64,000 bases of DNA. Source: CAILUG01 sp038125665. GTDB lineage: Bacteria; Pseudomonadota; Gammaproteobacteria; Pseudomonadales; Pseudohongiellaceae. Below the pieces are notes generated by a model, which was not told the DNA's origin, searched no databases, and worked only from the letters and a program-made list of their open reading frames with translations. Location of the stretch: the NCBI GenBank assembly GCA_038125665.1, contig JAYPEI010000004.1, positions 133,329 to 197,328 on the forward strand, given 5' to 3'. Of this stretch, positions 16,422 to 25,719 are shown in pieces; positions within the stretch are counted from its first letter, which is position 1; the number at the start of each line of letters is the position of its first letter. Position numbers and translations under genes: made by a program.

Positions 16422-17651
16422 TCAACCAATCATAACTGAGCGAGTGAATTGGCCATAATTCTCCCAACGGGTTGGTTTTTCTGGCATTTCATCAGCAGTG
16501 GCTTGAACCTGTCCATTGATGTCAATAACACGAGAGACGACACTGTGTTCACCGGGGGTCGCGTTTTTCCAAGTGAAACTGAACAACTTCCAGGAAAAAC
16601 GGGAACTAGTAATGTCTAATTCGGCACGTTGCCAAGGGCCACCGTCTATGCTCAACTCGACACGGTCAAGGGCCGTGCCATCATTGAGAACAAAGCCCCT
16701 AATCAAGTGCTCATCACCTCTACGAGTCACTCTCACTATCGATGATTTAAGGCGAATTTTAGTGACAGAACGCTCTTCCCAGCGCTCTACACCTCCAATA
16801 TCCAATTTTTGTAAGGTCACATAGTCGCGTGCCATAAAGCGGCCCATGTAACGACGATCTTGAACATGAATCTGATCTAACCATTTCACATTGGCTACAC
16901 CATACCAGCCTGGTACCAATAGGCGTAATGGTGCTCCGTGATACAGTGGTAAAGGTTCTCCATTCATTTCGTATGCCAACATGATCTCAGGCATGGCCAC
17001 TTCTTCTTTATTGAGGCTGCGCCCAAAATTCTGTAAGGCTTTTACATCACCTGCAGAGTGATGCGAACCTAATATTTCTTCACCAGAATCGCTTCCATAA
17101 AATACGAATTCCGTGGCAGCGGGTTGTACGCCAGCCAAATTAAGGACTTCCGATAAAGCAACTCCAGCCCAACGTGCGTTTCCAATAAGTCCTTGGAACA
17201 ATCTAGGTGAATTACCGCCGCATTCAAAGCCGGCATCTAGTTCAACTCGAGTCATAGCTTTCAAATCATCCATTGACAGGCTTAAATTCTTATCCACCAG
17301 CCCCGTTACTTTAAGACGGTAACTAGCGATATCTACTACGGGTTGGTTGTAATGCTGAATAATGTAGAAATCGTTATTTTCAGTATAGAAATTAGTGATT
17401 TCACGAGAGTCAAGATAATGAATGGCTCCAGGCTGTACAGGGGGGGCAGCAAATTCCTCTGGCATATCGGTAAAAGGAACTAACTCTTCATCTGCTCCCA
17501 GGGCGAATGAGGACCAAAAGCCTAGACTTGAACCTACAGCACCCATGGTGATTGCTGACTGGAGAGCGCTGCGTCGAGATGGGTTCTCTAAGTTTTTGTT
17601 ATTGGTATCTGTATCTACTGGTTGGCGGTCAGACAAGTAGTTCTTTGACAT
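16422..17651 (-). CDS. Sulfite-oxidase-family molybdopterin enzyme, exported
   Basis: A 409-residue enzyme with an N-terminal twin-arginine-like signal (SRRSALQSAITMGAVGSS, R26-R27), although the usual Phe after RRx is Ala. The molybdopterin domain holds the Mo-ligand Cys144 in ECGGNSPRLFQG, then GSDSGEE, PLYHGAPLRLLVPGWYG and VKWLDQI. The C-terminal half is the sulfite-oxidase dimer domain (RVELSIDGGPWQRAEL, FSWKLFSFTWK). This matches SorA/SorT-like periplasmic sulfite dehydrogenases, which oxidise sulfite to sulfate and pass electrons to cytochrome c. No cytochrome subunit is adjacent, so it would need a separate carrier. Substrate is inferred from family only. A second member of this fold (msrP) is at 61986-63080. 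Confidence 0.88.
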   Translation of the reverse strand: MSKNYLSDRQPVDTDTNNKNLENPSRRSALQSAITMGAVGSSLGFWSSFALGADEELVPFTDMPEEFAAPPVQPGAIHYLDSREITNFYTENNDFYIIQHYNQPVVDIASYRLKVTGLVDKNLSLSMDDLKAMTRVELDAGFECGGNSPRLFQGLIGNARWAGVALSEVLNLAGVQPAATEFVFYGSDSGEEILGSHHSAGDVKALQNFGRSLNKEEVAMPEIMLAYEMNGEPLPLYHGAPLRLLVPGWYGVANVKWLDQIHVQDRRYMGRFMARDYVTLQKLDIGGVERWEERSVTKIRLKSSIVRVTRRGDEHLIRGFVLNDGTALDRVELSIDGGPWQRAELDITSSRFSWKLFSFTWKNATPGEHSVVSRVIDINGQVQATADEMPEKPTRWENYGQFTRSVMIG

Positions 17652-17762
17652 AAAATTCCCCTCAAATATCTTTCTTATTGGGTTGATTATTCTCTACTGA
17701 ACGAGGGTGAGTCAAATGAACTTTGTTACCGACATTATTGGATATTTCTCAGAGCGATTGGG

Positions 17763-18710
17763 TTAAGCTTGGGCTTGAGCACAACCATCAAGAAAAGCCG
17801 CTATGCTACCACCCAGTTTTTCAAGATTGTATCCTCCCTCTAAAGTGGCCAAGATGCGTCCTCGTGCTGTTGTGTTGGCAAGAGAACCTAGTTTTTTACC
17901 TAGAATAAAATAAGTACTTTCTGTGAGTTGCATACTAGCTAGAGGATCATCCGCGTGGGCATCAAAACCAGCTGAGACAAGAATTAACTGGGGAGCACTA
18001 GAGCTGACAAGTGGTATCAGTTGTTCGTCAATCAGTTGGATGTAATGCTGATCATCAGTACCGGGCGGCAGAGGAATATTAGTAATCTTACCGGGGAGAT
18101 TTTCATCAGTACTACCAGTTCCTGGATAGAGTGGGCTTTGATGGGTGCTTATAAAATGTATGCCATGATGGCGAGAGATAATATCCTGGGTCCCATTTCC
18201 ATGATGAACATCGAAATCGACAATCACCATTCGTTGAATACCGTAATGATACAGTGCATAGAGAGCAGCGCAGGCAATCTGATTGAAAATACAAAAACCC
18301 ATAGACTTGCTATGTGTTGCATGATGGCCTGGGGGACGGGATAAACAAAATACTTGTTTAATTTCCCCTTGCATTAAGTCATCAATGCCTGCACAGCAAG
18401 CACCAACTGCTCTCAGTGCTGCGGTTAGGCTACCTGCAGAAAGGATAGTGTCGGCATCCAAAAAGACTCTATTTCCTCTATTAATGGTACTAGCCAGATC
18501 TTCAACTTCCTTGATATAAGCCTCGGAATGAGCAAGAAGCAGTTGTTCACGTGTTGCTAGCGAAGCTTGTTGGATGTCAAGGGAGTCCTTTAGCTCCAAT
18601 AAGGCAAGACTGGTACTAAAACGCTGTATACATTCTGGATGTTGTGGTCCAGTATCGTGCTCTAGGCTGTCCTTATGAGCATAGATTCTTTGTTTGTAAG
18701 CTGTGATCAC
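17763..18710 (-). CDS. Histone-deacetylase-family amidohydrolase
   Basis: A 315-residue zinc amidohydrolase of the HDAC/acetylpolyamine-amidohydrolase superfamily. Family motifs are HPECIQRF, RPPGHHAT (catalytic His pair), GFCIFNQIA, VDFDVHHGNGTQD (zinc ligands Asp and His), SAGFDAHADDPL (third zinc Asp) and LEGGYN near the end, all intact. Bacterial members deacetylate acetyl-lysine or acetylated small molecules such as polyamines; the substrate here is unknown. It overlaps the upstream purN-like gene by 4 bases, so the two are probably co-translated. There is no signal peptide, so it is cytoplasmic. Confidence 0.92.
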   Translation of the reverse strand: MITAYKQRIYAHKDSLEHDTGPQHPECIQRFSTSLALLELKDSLDIQQASLATREQLLLAHSEAYIKEVEDLASTINRGNRVFLDADTILSAGSLTAALRAVGACCAGIDDLMQGEIKQVFCLSRPPGHHATHSKSMGFCIFNQIACAALYALYHYGIQRMVIVDFDVHHGNGTQDIISRHHGIHFISTHQSPLYPGTGSTDENLPGKITNIPLPPGTDDQHYIQLIDEQLIPLVSSSAPQLILVSAGFDAHADDPLASMQLTESTYFILGKKLGSLANTTARGRILATLEGGYNLEKLGGSIAAFLDGCAQAQA

Positions 18711-19288
18711 TGTTGTTTAAGAAAATATTTGATAGCTCGTAGATAGAGTTCAGGCTCTTCTGACTGAACTCTGGCACGTAGTGATGCGATAGTATCACCT
18801 TCTTCTACCGCAACACTTTGTTGCATCACTATAGGGCCCTCATCTACACCTTCGCAAACGATATGAACCGAGGCGCCGCTATTTTTTTCACCAGCGGCGA
18901 GCACCGCCTCATGTACACGATCACCGAACATACCTCGACCACCGTGACGAGGTAGTAAACTTGGGTGTATATTGAGTATCCGTCCTGGATATTTCCCTAG
19001 TAGTTTAGGTCCCAAAATTTTCATGTAGCCTGAACAGACCAATAGTTCAGTACCAGCATCCTCCAAAACGGTGCACATAGCTTCTTCAGCCTCCTGATCT
19101 CCTCTATGAGTTTTTGCACTGATATGTCTGGCTGGAAAGTCATTTTCTAGGCACCATTCTAATATCGAGGCATGACGATTATTACAAACAAGTACCCCAG
19201 GACTGGCCGTCAAAGTGCCGTTGGCCATGGATTGGATGATATAGCGTGCTGAGGAACCGCCATGAGATGCCAGAAAACTAATTATCAT
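18707..19288 (-). CDS. purN: Phosphoribosylglycinamide formyltransferase (PurN-like)
   Basis: A protein of about 193 residues with the formyltransferase fold. The active-site Asn and His are in RILNIHPSLLPRHGG, and the catalytic Asp in VCEGVDEGPIVMQQSV. PurN transfers a formyl group from 10-formyl-tetrahydrofolate to GAR in purine synthesis. After the HPSLLP motif the sequence reads RGMFGDRVHEAVLAAGE, a pattern I associate with Bacteroidetes-type PurN rather than the usual gammaproteobacterial one, and purM is not adjacent. I use the ATG at 19288 because the family starts right before the first beta strand (IISFLASHGG). An upstream ATG at 19324 has a purine-rich GGGGG and cannot be excluded. 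It overlaps the HDAC-like gene by 4 bases. Confidence 0.83.
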   Translation of the reverse strand: MIISFLASHGGSSARYIIQSMANGTLTASPGVLVCNNRHASILEWCLENDFPARHISAKTHRGDQEAEEAMCTVLEDAGTELLVCSGYMKILGPKLLGKYPGRILNIHPSLLPRHGGRGMFGDRVHEAVLAAGEKNSGASVHIVCEGVDEGPIVMQQSVAVEEGDTIASLRARVQSEEPELYLRAIKYFLKQQ

Positions 19289-19400
19289 GAAATTCGTTAG
19301 TGGGTAGCCCTTTGGAGTGAACATGCTACCATGAACCCCCAGTAAATCCGTACCCTCTTTGATGAGAGGGTTAATTCATCTCAAACTAATTGGAATATTC

Positions 19401-20024
19401 ATGGAAGCACCTTACAAGAATCCCGAAGAACTAGCCTCTTATGCCATAGGTCGTCAGATAGGCGAGCAGGTGTTGTCACAACCTATTCCCGATATGCAAG
19501 CACAGGCACTGATCGATGGCTTAGCCGACGTATTGGAATCAGTACAAAGTCCTTACCCTGAGGCAGAACTGCTCAAAGCTATGAATACTATGAACGAGCG
19601 GATGCAACATCAACAAAAAAGGAAAATCAAAGCTCAGAGTGCAGAGGGCGAAGCCTACCTAGCAAAAAATGCTCAGCGCGATGAAATTACTGTTACTGAA
19701 AGCGGTTTACAGTATGAGGTGCTGGCAATAGGCCATGGTCAAACACCCACTCTCGACTCCCATGTCAAAGTGCATTATCACGGCACTTTGATCAACGGCA
19801 CTGTCTTTGATTCTTCAGTGGATCGCGGTGAGCCAATTGAATTCGCATTAAATGCTGTCATTCGCGGCTGGGGTGAAGGCTTACAACTAATGCAGGAAGG
19901 TGCTAAATATCGATTTCACATACCACATGAGCTTGCTTATGGTGCACATGGTGCAGGTGCAGTCATAGGCCCTTACGAGACTTTAATTTTTGAAGTCGAA
20001 CTCATAACTGTTAGTAATAAATAA
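19401..20024 (+). CDS. fklB: FKBP-type peptidyl-prolyl isomerase (FklB-like)
   Basis: A protein of about 207 residues. The N-terminal helical dimerisation domain (SYAIGRQIGEQVL to about residue 95) is followed by an FKBP catalytic domain (VKVHYHGTLINGTVFDSSVD, RGWGEGLQLMQEGAKYRFHI, FEVEL). There is no signal peptide, so it resembles cytoplasmic FklB/FKBP22 rather than periplasmic FkpA. It catalyses cis-trans isomerisation of prolyl bonds and may act as a chaperone. I chose the ATG at 19401 because the FklB-type sequence starts right there; an ATG at 19359 in the same frame adds 14 hydrophobic residues. It is divergent from purN and 32 bases before the antiporter gene. Confidence 0.87.
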   Translation: MEAPYKNPEELASYAIGRQIGEQVLSQPIPDMQAQALIDGLADVLESVQSPYPEAELLKAMNTMNERMQHQQKRKIKAQSAEGEAYLAKNAQRDEITVTESGLQYEVLAIGHGQTPTLDSHVKVHYHGTLINGTVFDSSVDRGEPIEFALNAVIRGWGEGLQLMQEGAKYRFHIPHELAYGAHGAGAVIGPYETLIFEVELITVSNK

Positions 20025-20056
20025 TCAATAGTAACGTCTCTGGAGAGTTTATTCTT

Positions 20057-21499
20057 ATGGCAAAAGAGAGAGTCAATGAGGTTAAGACACCATCAGTATT
20101 ATTAGCCTTGATTCCCTTATTCTTGTTGGTGATTGGTCTAATGTGGTCAGTAGGCAATTTCGGTGATGAAGCCGCAAGTGGAGCAAATCAACTGGTCCTA
20201 CTTTTAAGCGGCTTGGTTACTTTGGGATTAGCTACATTGAGTGGAAATAATTGGCAAGCACTAGAAAATCGATTGTATCCAGCTATGCAAATTTTATTTA
20301 AACCAGTATTAATTCTTCTAATGGTAGGTGTTTTGGTTGGAATATGGCTTCTGGCTGGTGTGATCCCTTTGTTGATTAAACTTGGACTACTAGTACTTTC
20401 ACCAAAATTATTTTATGCAGCTGCGTGCTTACTTTGCGCAGTGGTAGCGATCTCTATCGGTTCGTCTTGGACTACGGCAGCTAGTATAGGGATCGCTTTG
20501 GTAGGGATCGCCAAAGTTTTCGGTCTATCAGTAGAAATTACTGCTGGTGCCGTAATTTCTGGTGCTTATTTTGGTGATAAAATGTCACCTTTATCTGATA
20601 CAACAAATTTAGCCCCCGCAGTTGCTGAAGTTGATCTATTTGCCCATGTCAAACACATGGCGTGGACTGGGGTGCCAGCACTGTTATTATCGTTATTTGT
20701 GTTCACTGTACTTGGGTTACAGCAAAGTGCTGCAGTTGACACGACATCTCTACAGAATGCATTACTGATATTAGAGAAAAACTATCAATTAAGTGGCTGG
20801 TTATTACTCCCACTGATTGTATTAATGACTCTGGCATATAAACAAGTACCGGCATTTCCCTCTTTGGTTTTTGGCGCATTTGTAGGCGCCATAGTTGCCG
20901 TTATTTTTCAACCACAGCTTTTTCAAGCTAACTCTTCAGCCTTGACTCAACTTTGGCTGGTTGCTATTGATGGCTATGAAGCTAAAACCGGTGATAGTTT
21001 GCTTGATGAATTGCTTAGTGGAGGAGGAGCAGTGGGAATGCTCAACACAATCTGGCTGATTGTGTCTGCCATATTTTTTGGATGTGCCATGGAAATATCT
21101 CGTTTTCTAAGTGTGTTGATAAAGGTAGTGCTAAAGATTGTCCATGGAACAGCTAGTTTAATTGCGGTGACAGTGGGTACGGGAGTGCTTGCAAATATTG
21201 TGACTTGCGAACAATATCTTGCAATTTTGTTGCCGGGGAGAATGTATAGACAAGCCTATCTAGAAAGAGGTTTGGACACTTTAAATCTGTCCCGAGCACT
21301 CGAGGATTCGGCAACAGTGACATCCCCTTTAGTGCCATGGAACACTTGCGGAGCCTTCATGGCGGCGACGCTAGGTGTTGCCACGCTAGATTATATGGCT
21401 TTTAGTTTCTTCAATTTATTCATGCCCTTACTATCTATAGCTTATGGATTAGTAGGCTTTAAAATGAGGCTTATTCAGTGTTCGCCCGACGCTGCGTAA
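20057..21499 (+). CDS. nhaC: NhaC-family Na+/H+ antiporter
   Basis: A 480-residue integral membrane protein with about eleven hydrophobic segments. NhaC family markers are GIWLLAGVIPLLIKLGL, SIGSSWTTAASIGIALVGI and SGAYFGDKMSPLSDTTNLAP, the last being the most conserved NhaC stretch. NhaC exports Na+ in exchange for protons, or carries malate/lactate counter-exchange in relatives. ATG with GGAG about 13 bases upstream. Its end overlaps the end of the convergent DAHP synthase gene by 29 bases. With NhaB at 26184 it gives two sodium/proton antiporters within 8 kb. Confidence 0.9.
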   Translation: MAKERVNEVKTPSVLLALIPLFLLVIGLMWSVGNFGDEAASGANQLVLLLSGLVTLGLATLSGNNWQALENRLYPAMQILFKPVLILLMVGVLVGIWLLAGVIPLLIKLGLLVLSPKLFYAAACLLCAVVAISIGSSWTTAASIGIALVGIAKVFGLSVEITAGAVISGAYFGDKMSPLSDTTNLAPAVAEVDLFAHVKHMAWTGVPALLLSLFVFTVLGLQQSAAVDTTSLQNALLILEKNYQLSGWLLLPLIVLMTLAYKQVPAFPSLVFGAFVGAIVAVIFQPQLFQANSSALTQLWLVAIDGYEAKTGDSLLDELLSGGGAVGMLNTIWLIVSAIFFGCAMEISRFLSVLIKVVLKIVHGTASLIAVTVGTGVLANIVTCEQYLAILLPGRMYRQAYLERGLDTLNLSRALEDSATVTSPLVPWNTCGAFMAATLGVATLDYMAFSFFNLFMPLLSIAYGLVGFKMRLIQCSPDAA

Positions 21500-22532
21500 C
21501 AGCTTCAGCTAACTCAGTTAACAGTTTTTCGGTATCTGACCAACCCATGCAGGCATCAGTTATGCTTTGACCGTAAGCGAGTGTAGCTCCTGGTATTTGT
21601 TTTTGAGAACCAGCCACTAGGTTTGATTCCAGCATCAGTCCCATAATGTTTTTATTTCCCTTACTTATTTGCCCAGCCAAGTCTTGGCACACAGTGACCT
21701 GTCTTTCATGATCTTTACCAGAGTTTGCATGTGAGCAGTCGATAATAAAACGGGGAGGCAGTCCTGCCTTATGAAGGAGGTTGGCTGTTTCTGCAATGCT
21801 TTCAGGATCGTAATTAGGGTGTCTTGATCCACCACGTAAAATGACATGGCAGTCTGCATTACCACTGGTTTCAAAAATTGCTGAGCGTCCTTCTTTAGTA
21901 ACGGATAAAAATTGGTGTGAGCGTGCAGCAGAAGCTACTGCATCAACAGCAATCTGTATATTGCCTCCTGTACCATTTTTGAAACCTACAGGACATGAAA
22001 GCCCGGAGGCTAGTTCGCGATGACACTGAGATTCTGTAGTTCTTGCCCCTATTGCTCCCCATGAGACAAGATCAGCAATATACTGTGGACTGATCAGATC
22101 TAAGTACTCCGTAGCTGCCGGCATCCTCATGTTGTTTAGGTCAAGTAACAACTGCCGAGCAATGCGCAGACCATCGTTGATTCGATAAGAGTTGTCTAAC
22201 CCGGGGTCATTTATCAGACCTTTCCAACCAACAGTTGTGCGTGGTTTTTCAAAGTATACCCGCATGACAATCAATATTTTGTCTGCCAGTTCTTGTTGAA
22301 TAGGCTGTAGGCGTTGAGCGTATTCTAGTGCTGCTTGGGTATCGTGAATGGAACATGGGCCAGCGATAACCAACAGACGATCATCTTTTCCATGCACTAG
22401 AGACTGTATACTTTGTCGTGTGTTAGCTACTGTATTGCTGGCAGTTTCACTCAATGGAAGTTCTTGGAGAAGTTCCTCGGGTGAAAGCAATTGTTTCTCT
22501 GCTTTGATGCGTAGGTTGCTGGTAATTTGCAT
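21471..22532 (-). CDS. aroG: 3-deoxy-7-phosphoheptulonate synthase (DAHP synthase, type I)
   Basis: About 353 residues, matching E. coli AroF/G/H throughout: IAGPCSIHD, MRVYFEKPRTTVGWKGLIND, WGAIGARTTESQCHRELASG, GFKNGTGGNIQIAVDA, HVILRGG, IDCSHANSGKDH and YGQSITDACMGW. The enzyme joins phosphoenolpyruvate and erythrose 4-phosphate at the entry to aromatic synthesis. Which feedback class (Phe, Tyr or Trp) cannot be told here. I chose the ATG at 22532 because MQITSNLRIKAEKQLL aligns with the AroG start; the longer frame to 22598 would overlap ileS by 47 bases. It follows ileS by 19 bases on the same strand. Confidence 0.92.
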   Translation of the reverse strand: MQITSNLRIKAEKQLLSPEELLQELPLSETASNTVANTRQSIQSLVHGKDDRLLVIAGPCSIHDTQAALEYAQRLQPIQQELADKILIVMRVYFEKPRTTVGWKGLINDPGLDNSYRINDGLRIARQLLLDLNNMRMPAATEYLDLISPQYIADLVSWGAIGARTTESQCHRELASGLSCPVGFKNGTGGNIQIAVDAVASAARSHQFLSVTKEGRSAIFETSGNADCHVILRGGSRHPNYDPESIAETANLLHKAGLPPRFIIDCSHANSGKDHERQVTVCQDLAGQISKGNKNIMGLMLESNLVAGSQKQIPGATLAYGQSITDACMGWSDTEKLLTELAEAVTQRRANTE

Positions 22533-22551
22533 GATGCTGTCTCTATCGGCC

Positions 22552-25500
22552 TTAATTATTAGTGGCCAGCTTGATGGAAAGTGTGAGCATTTGGTCATCT
22601 ACTGCAAATTCCAATTCACCTTCTTGATCTGTAGGCGTTAATGAAACTGCAAGAGTTTCGCTCTGTATATAAGCTGTATGCTCAGTGATAGCTGTGGCAA
22701 GCACGGGGCTAGCGGTGAAACTGAGCGCTATCCGATCAGTTACTTGGAACCCTAAATCTTTGCGCGATTTTTGGATGCGGTTAACTACCTCACGAGCTAG
22801 TCCTTCGCGTACAAGGTCTTCGGTTAGCTTGAGATCTAGAGCTATAGAGATAAATCGGTTGGAAACGGCTTCCAAGCCTCCTTCGGCATTATCAATGGGC
22901 TCTCGGAAAATTAAGATGTCATCAGCACTGAAAGACTGATCTGCCAGTTGAAGCGAACCGTTTTCTTGTAATTCTTCTAATTGTGCTGGTGAGAGCGATT
23001 CAATAAGTTGCCGATAACGACTAAATTCTTTTCCTAATCGTTTACCAAGCAATGGCGAGTTTGGTTTGGCATAAAGTCGGATATAGGAGTCTTCATCTGT
23101 ACTGTATTTAATAGACTTAACATTGAGTTCGCTTTGGATATAGCTATCTAGTCGAGCTATTTCATCGAGCATGCTTTGCTCTCGATGCAAGATTGTAAGG
23201 ATGCTCAGTGGTGTTTTCGTCTTAATCTTAACTTGGTTACGCTTTTGACGGCCTAGCAGAATAATGTTTTGCATACGCGAAACAGCCGCCTCTAGTAAGG
23301 GCTGGATCAGGCTTTCATCACTTTTTGGATAATGACAAAGATGAACACTATCAGGCGAGTTTTCAAGTGAAGAATTGTATGGACTTAAGGCCTGATAAAT
23401 ATGCTCTGCAAGGAAAGGTGCAAAAGGCGCCATGCAGATGGTAAGTTGGTGCAGTACTTGATAAAGAGTAGCATAAGCAGACATCTTATCGCTATTTTTG
23501 CCCTCTACCCAGAAGCGAGAACGATTCAGGCGTATATACCAGTTAGTAAGCTCCTCAATGAATTCAAAAAGTGCCGGAACTACATTGTATAGTCGGTAAG
23601 CAGCCATCTCCCGGTTCACATTATTGATGAGAGATTGCAGTCTAGAGAGAATCCATTGATCAGTAATATTAGTCGCTATAAAATCAGCATCATTATTTTG
23701 CCATTTGTCGATGTCGGCATAAGTCTTGAAAAATCTGAAGGCATTGAACCAAGGTAGTAGTACTCTACGCACCATATCTTTCACGCCAGAATCTGCGAAG
23801 CGTTGTTCTTCGGCCCGAACCAGACCTGAGTTAATAAGATAAAGTCTTAACGCATCGGCTCCGTACTCTTCCATCAGAGTGTCGGGAGGCGTGTAATTTT
23901 GAAGACGTTTTGACATTTTTTTACCGTCTTCCGCCATCACAATGCCATTAACAATCACATTCTTGAATGATGGTTTGTCGTACAGTGCAGTACTCAAGAC
24001 CAGCAAGGTATAAAACCATCCACGTGTCTGATCTAGACCTTCGGCTATATACTCAGCTGGAAAACCGTCTTGGAACAGTTTTTGATTTTCAAAGGGGTAG
24101 TGTAGTTGAGCATAGGGCATAGAGCCTGATTCAAACCAACAATCGAGAACTTCCTCAACCCTATGGTAAGTACCTTCCTCACCATCCACACTAAAAGTCA
24201 GTTCATCTACAAATTCACGATGTAAATCTGTCAAAGTAACATCAGTATAATTGGCTAATTCAGCAATTGATCCCATGCAAATCATCTTGCCAGAAACATC
24301 ATTAACCCAGATGGGTAAAGGAGTACCCCAGTACCGATTTCGTGAGATACACCAATCTATGGCGTTGTTCAGCCAGTTGCCCATACGACCATTTTTAATA
24401 TGTTCCGGTACCCAGTTAATCTGTTGATTGTTGCTAGCCAGACGATCTCTTAGACTTTCAACTCGCACATACCAAGACGGAACCGTTCGGTAAATAATTG
24501 GGGTATCGGATCTTGGGCAATAGGGGTAAGGATGCATGATGACATCTTGTACTAACAGTTTACCTTCTTCCTTCAAGCGACGAATGATTGCTTTGTCTGC
24601 TTCTTTCACATGCTGCCCCTCATAATCAGGCACTTCAGCCGTAAAACGACCAGCAAAATCTATAGGACATGGAACAGCTTCAACACCGTGGGCACGCATG
24701 ACGCGATAATCATCCTCACCAAAGGCAGGAGCTTGATGTACAACACCTGTGCCACTATCGGTTGTAACATAATCGTCACTGACAATTTTGAAGGCGCCTT
24801 CAGTTCGCAAGTGTGCAAAGTAAGGAAATAGGGGTTCATAGCTAGAGCCAATGAGCTTACTTGCATGTACAGTCTCAAGTACTTCTAGTTCTCTCTTCTT
24901 TTGGAGATCTTCCAAGCGTGCCTGAGCTAAATAGATGGTAGCGTTAGTTTGCAAGTCTCTCACTTTGACGTAATCAACGTTGGCATTCAAGCACAGTCCC
25001 AGATTGGAGGGTAATGTCCAGGGGGTGGTCGTCCATGCAGCCATGTAGGCATCTTCGTCACAGAGCTTAAAGAGCACCGTGACAGCAGGATCTTGCACGT
25101 CTTGGTAGTTTGAACTCGCTTCAAAATTTGACAGCACGGTTCCTAGAGCAGTGGAGAAGGGCACCACTTTGACGCCTTGATAAACAAGCTCTTTCTCCCA
25201 CAGTTGTTTGAGTACCCACCACACGCTTTCCATAAAAGGTGCATCCATGGTTTTGTAGTCATTTCGAAAATCAACCCAACGACCAATTCGAGTGATAGTT
25301 TTTTCCCATTCAGCGGTATAACGTTGAACAATGCCTCGGCATTCATCGTTGTACCCCTTGATTCCGAGCTTGGAGACAGCCTCCTGTGAACTCATTCCCA
25401 GAGCTTTATCGATTTCATGTTCGATAGGTAAACCGTGACAGTCCCAGCCGAAACGGCGCTGTACGTAGTAGCCTTGCATGGTGTAGTAACGAGGAATTAT

Positions 25501-25719
25501 GTCTTTTAAGGTAGAGCCAACCAAGTGGCCATGGTGAGGTAAACCAGTAGCGAAAGGAGGTCCATCGTAAAAAATATATGGTTTACAGCCCTTTGTTTGC
25601 TCTAAAGAGCGTTGGAATATTGAGTTTTCAGCCCAGAATTTAAGGACATTATGCTCTGCAGCAACAAATGAAAAACTCTCCTGACCGGTAAGTTCCTGAT
25701 CGTCTGTCTGTGCATTCAT
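22552..25719 (-). CDS. ileS: Isoleucyl-tRNA synthetase, eukaryote-like type 2
   Basis: A 1,055-residue class I synthetase that charges tRNA-Ile. The HIGH-type motif is HHGH (62-65) inside YDGPPFATGLP, and the second signature is KMSKR (601-605) followed by LQNYTPP. The editing domain shows GTGVVHQAPAFGEDDYRV, and RRFGWDCHGLPIEHEIDKAL is typical of the eukaryote-like branch. The common bacterial IleS has about 940 residues, YANGxxHxGH, KMSKS and a C-terminal zinc finger; none of these is here. Type 2 IleRS (as in MupM and MupA producers or resistant strains) is known for low sensitivity to mupirocin. aroG follows 19 bases downstream. Whether a type 1 ileS is also present cannot be seen. Confidence 0.94.
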   Translation of the reverse strand: MNAQTDDQELTGQESFSFVAAEHNVLKFWAENSIFQRSLEQTKGCKPYIFYDGPPFATGLPHHGHLVGSTLKDIIPRYYTMQGYYVQRRFGWDCHGLPIEHEIDKALGMSSQEAVSKLGIKGYNDECRGIVQRYTAEWEKTITRIGRWVDFRNDYKTMDAPFMESVWWVLKQLWEKELVYQGVKVVPFSTALGTVLSNFEASSNYQDVQDPAVTVLFKLCDEDAYMAAWTTTPWTLPSNLGLCLNANVDYVKVRDLQTNATIYLAQARLEDLQKKRELEVLETVHASKLIGSSYEPLFPYFAHLRTEGAFKIVSDDYVTTDSGTGVVHQAPAFGEDDYRVMRAHGVEAVPCPIDFAGRFTAEVPDYEGQHVKEADKAIIRRLKEEGKLLVQDVIMHPYPYCPRSDTPIIYRTVPSWYVRVESLRDRLASNNQQINWVPEHIKNGRMGNWLNNAIDWCISRNRYWGTPLPIWVNDVSGKMICMGSIAELANYTDVTLTDLHREFVDELTFSVDGEEGTYHRVEEVLDCWFESGSMPYAQLHYPFENQKLFQDGFPAEYIAEGLDQTRGWFYTLLVLSTALYDKPSFKNVIVNGIVMAEDGKKMSKRLQNYTPPDTLMEEYGADALRLYLINSGLVRAEEQRFADSGVKDMVRRVLLPWFNAFRFFKTYADIDKWQNNDADFIATNITDQWILSRLQSLINNVNREMAAYRLYNVVPALFEFIEELTNWYIRLNRSRFWVEGKNSDKMSAYATLYQVLHQLTICMAPFAPFLAEHIYQALSPYNSSLENSPDSVHLCHYPKSDESLIQPLLEAAVSRMQNIILLGRQKRNQVKIKTKTPLSILTILHREQSMLDEIARLDSYIQSELNVKSIKYSTDEDSYIRLYAKPNSPLLGKRLGKEFSRYRQLIESLSPAQLEELQENGSLQLADQSFSADDILIFREPIDNAEGGLEAVSNRFISIALDLKLTEDLVREGLAREVVNRIQKSRKDLGFQVTDRIALSFTASPVLATAITEHTAYIQSETLAVSLTPTDQEGELEFAVDDQMLTLSIKLATNN

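Noticed and set aside
16422..17651. MsrP paralogue
   Set aside because: The Cys motif is ECGGNSPR, not RHRCVEAW, and it has the C-terminal sulfite-oxidase dimer domain that MsrP lacks.
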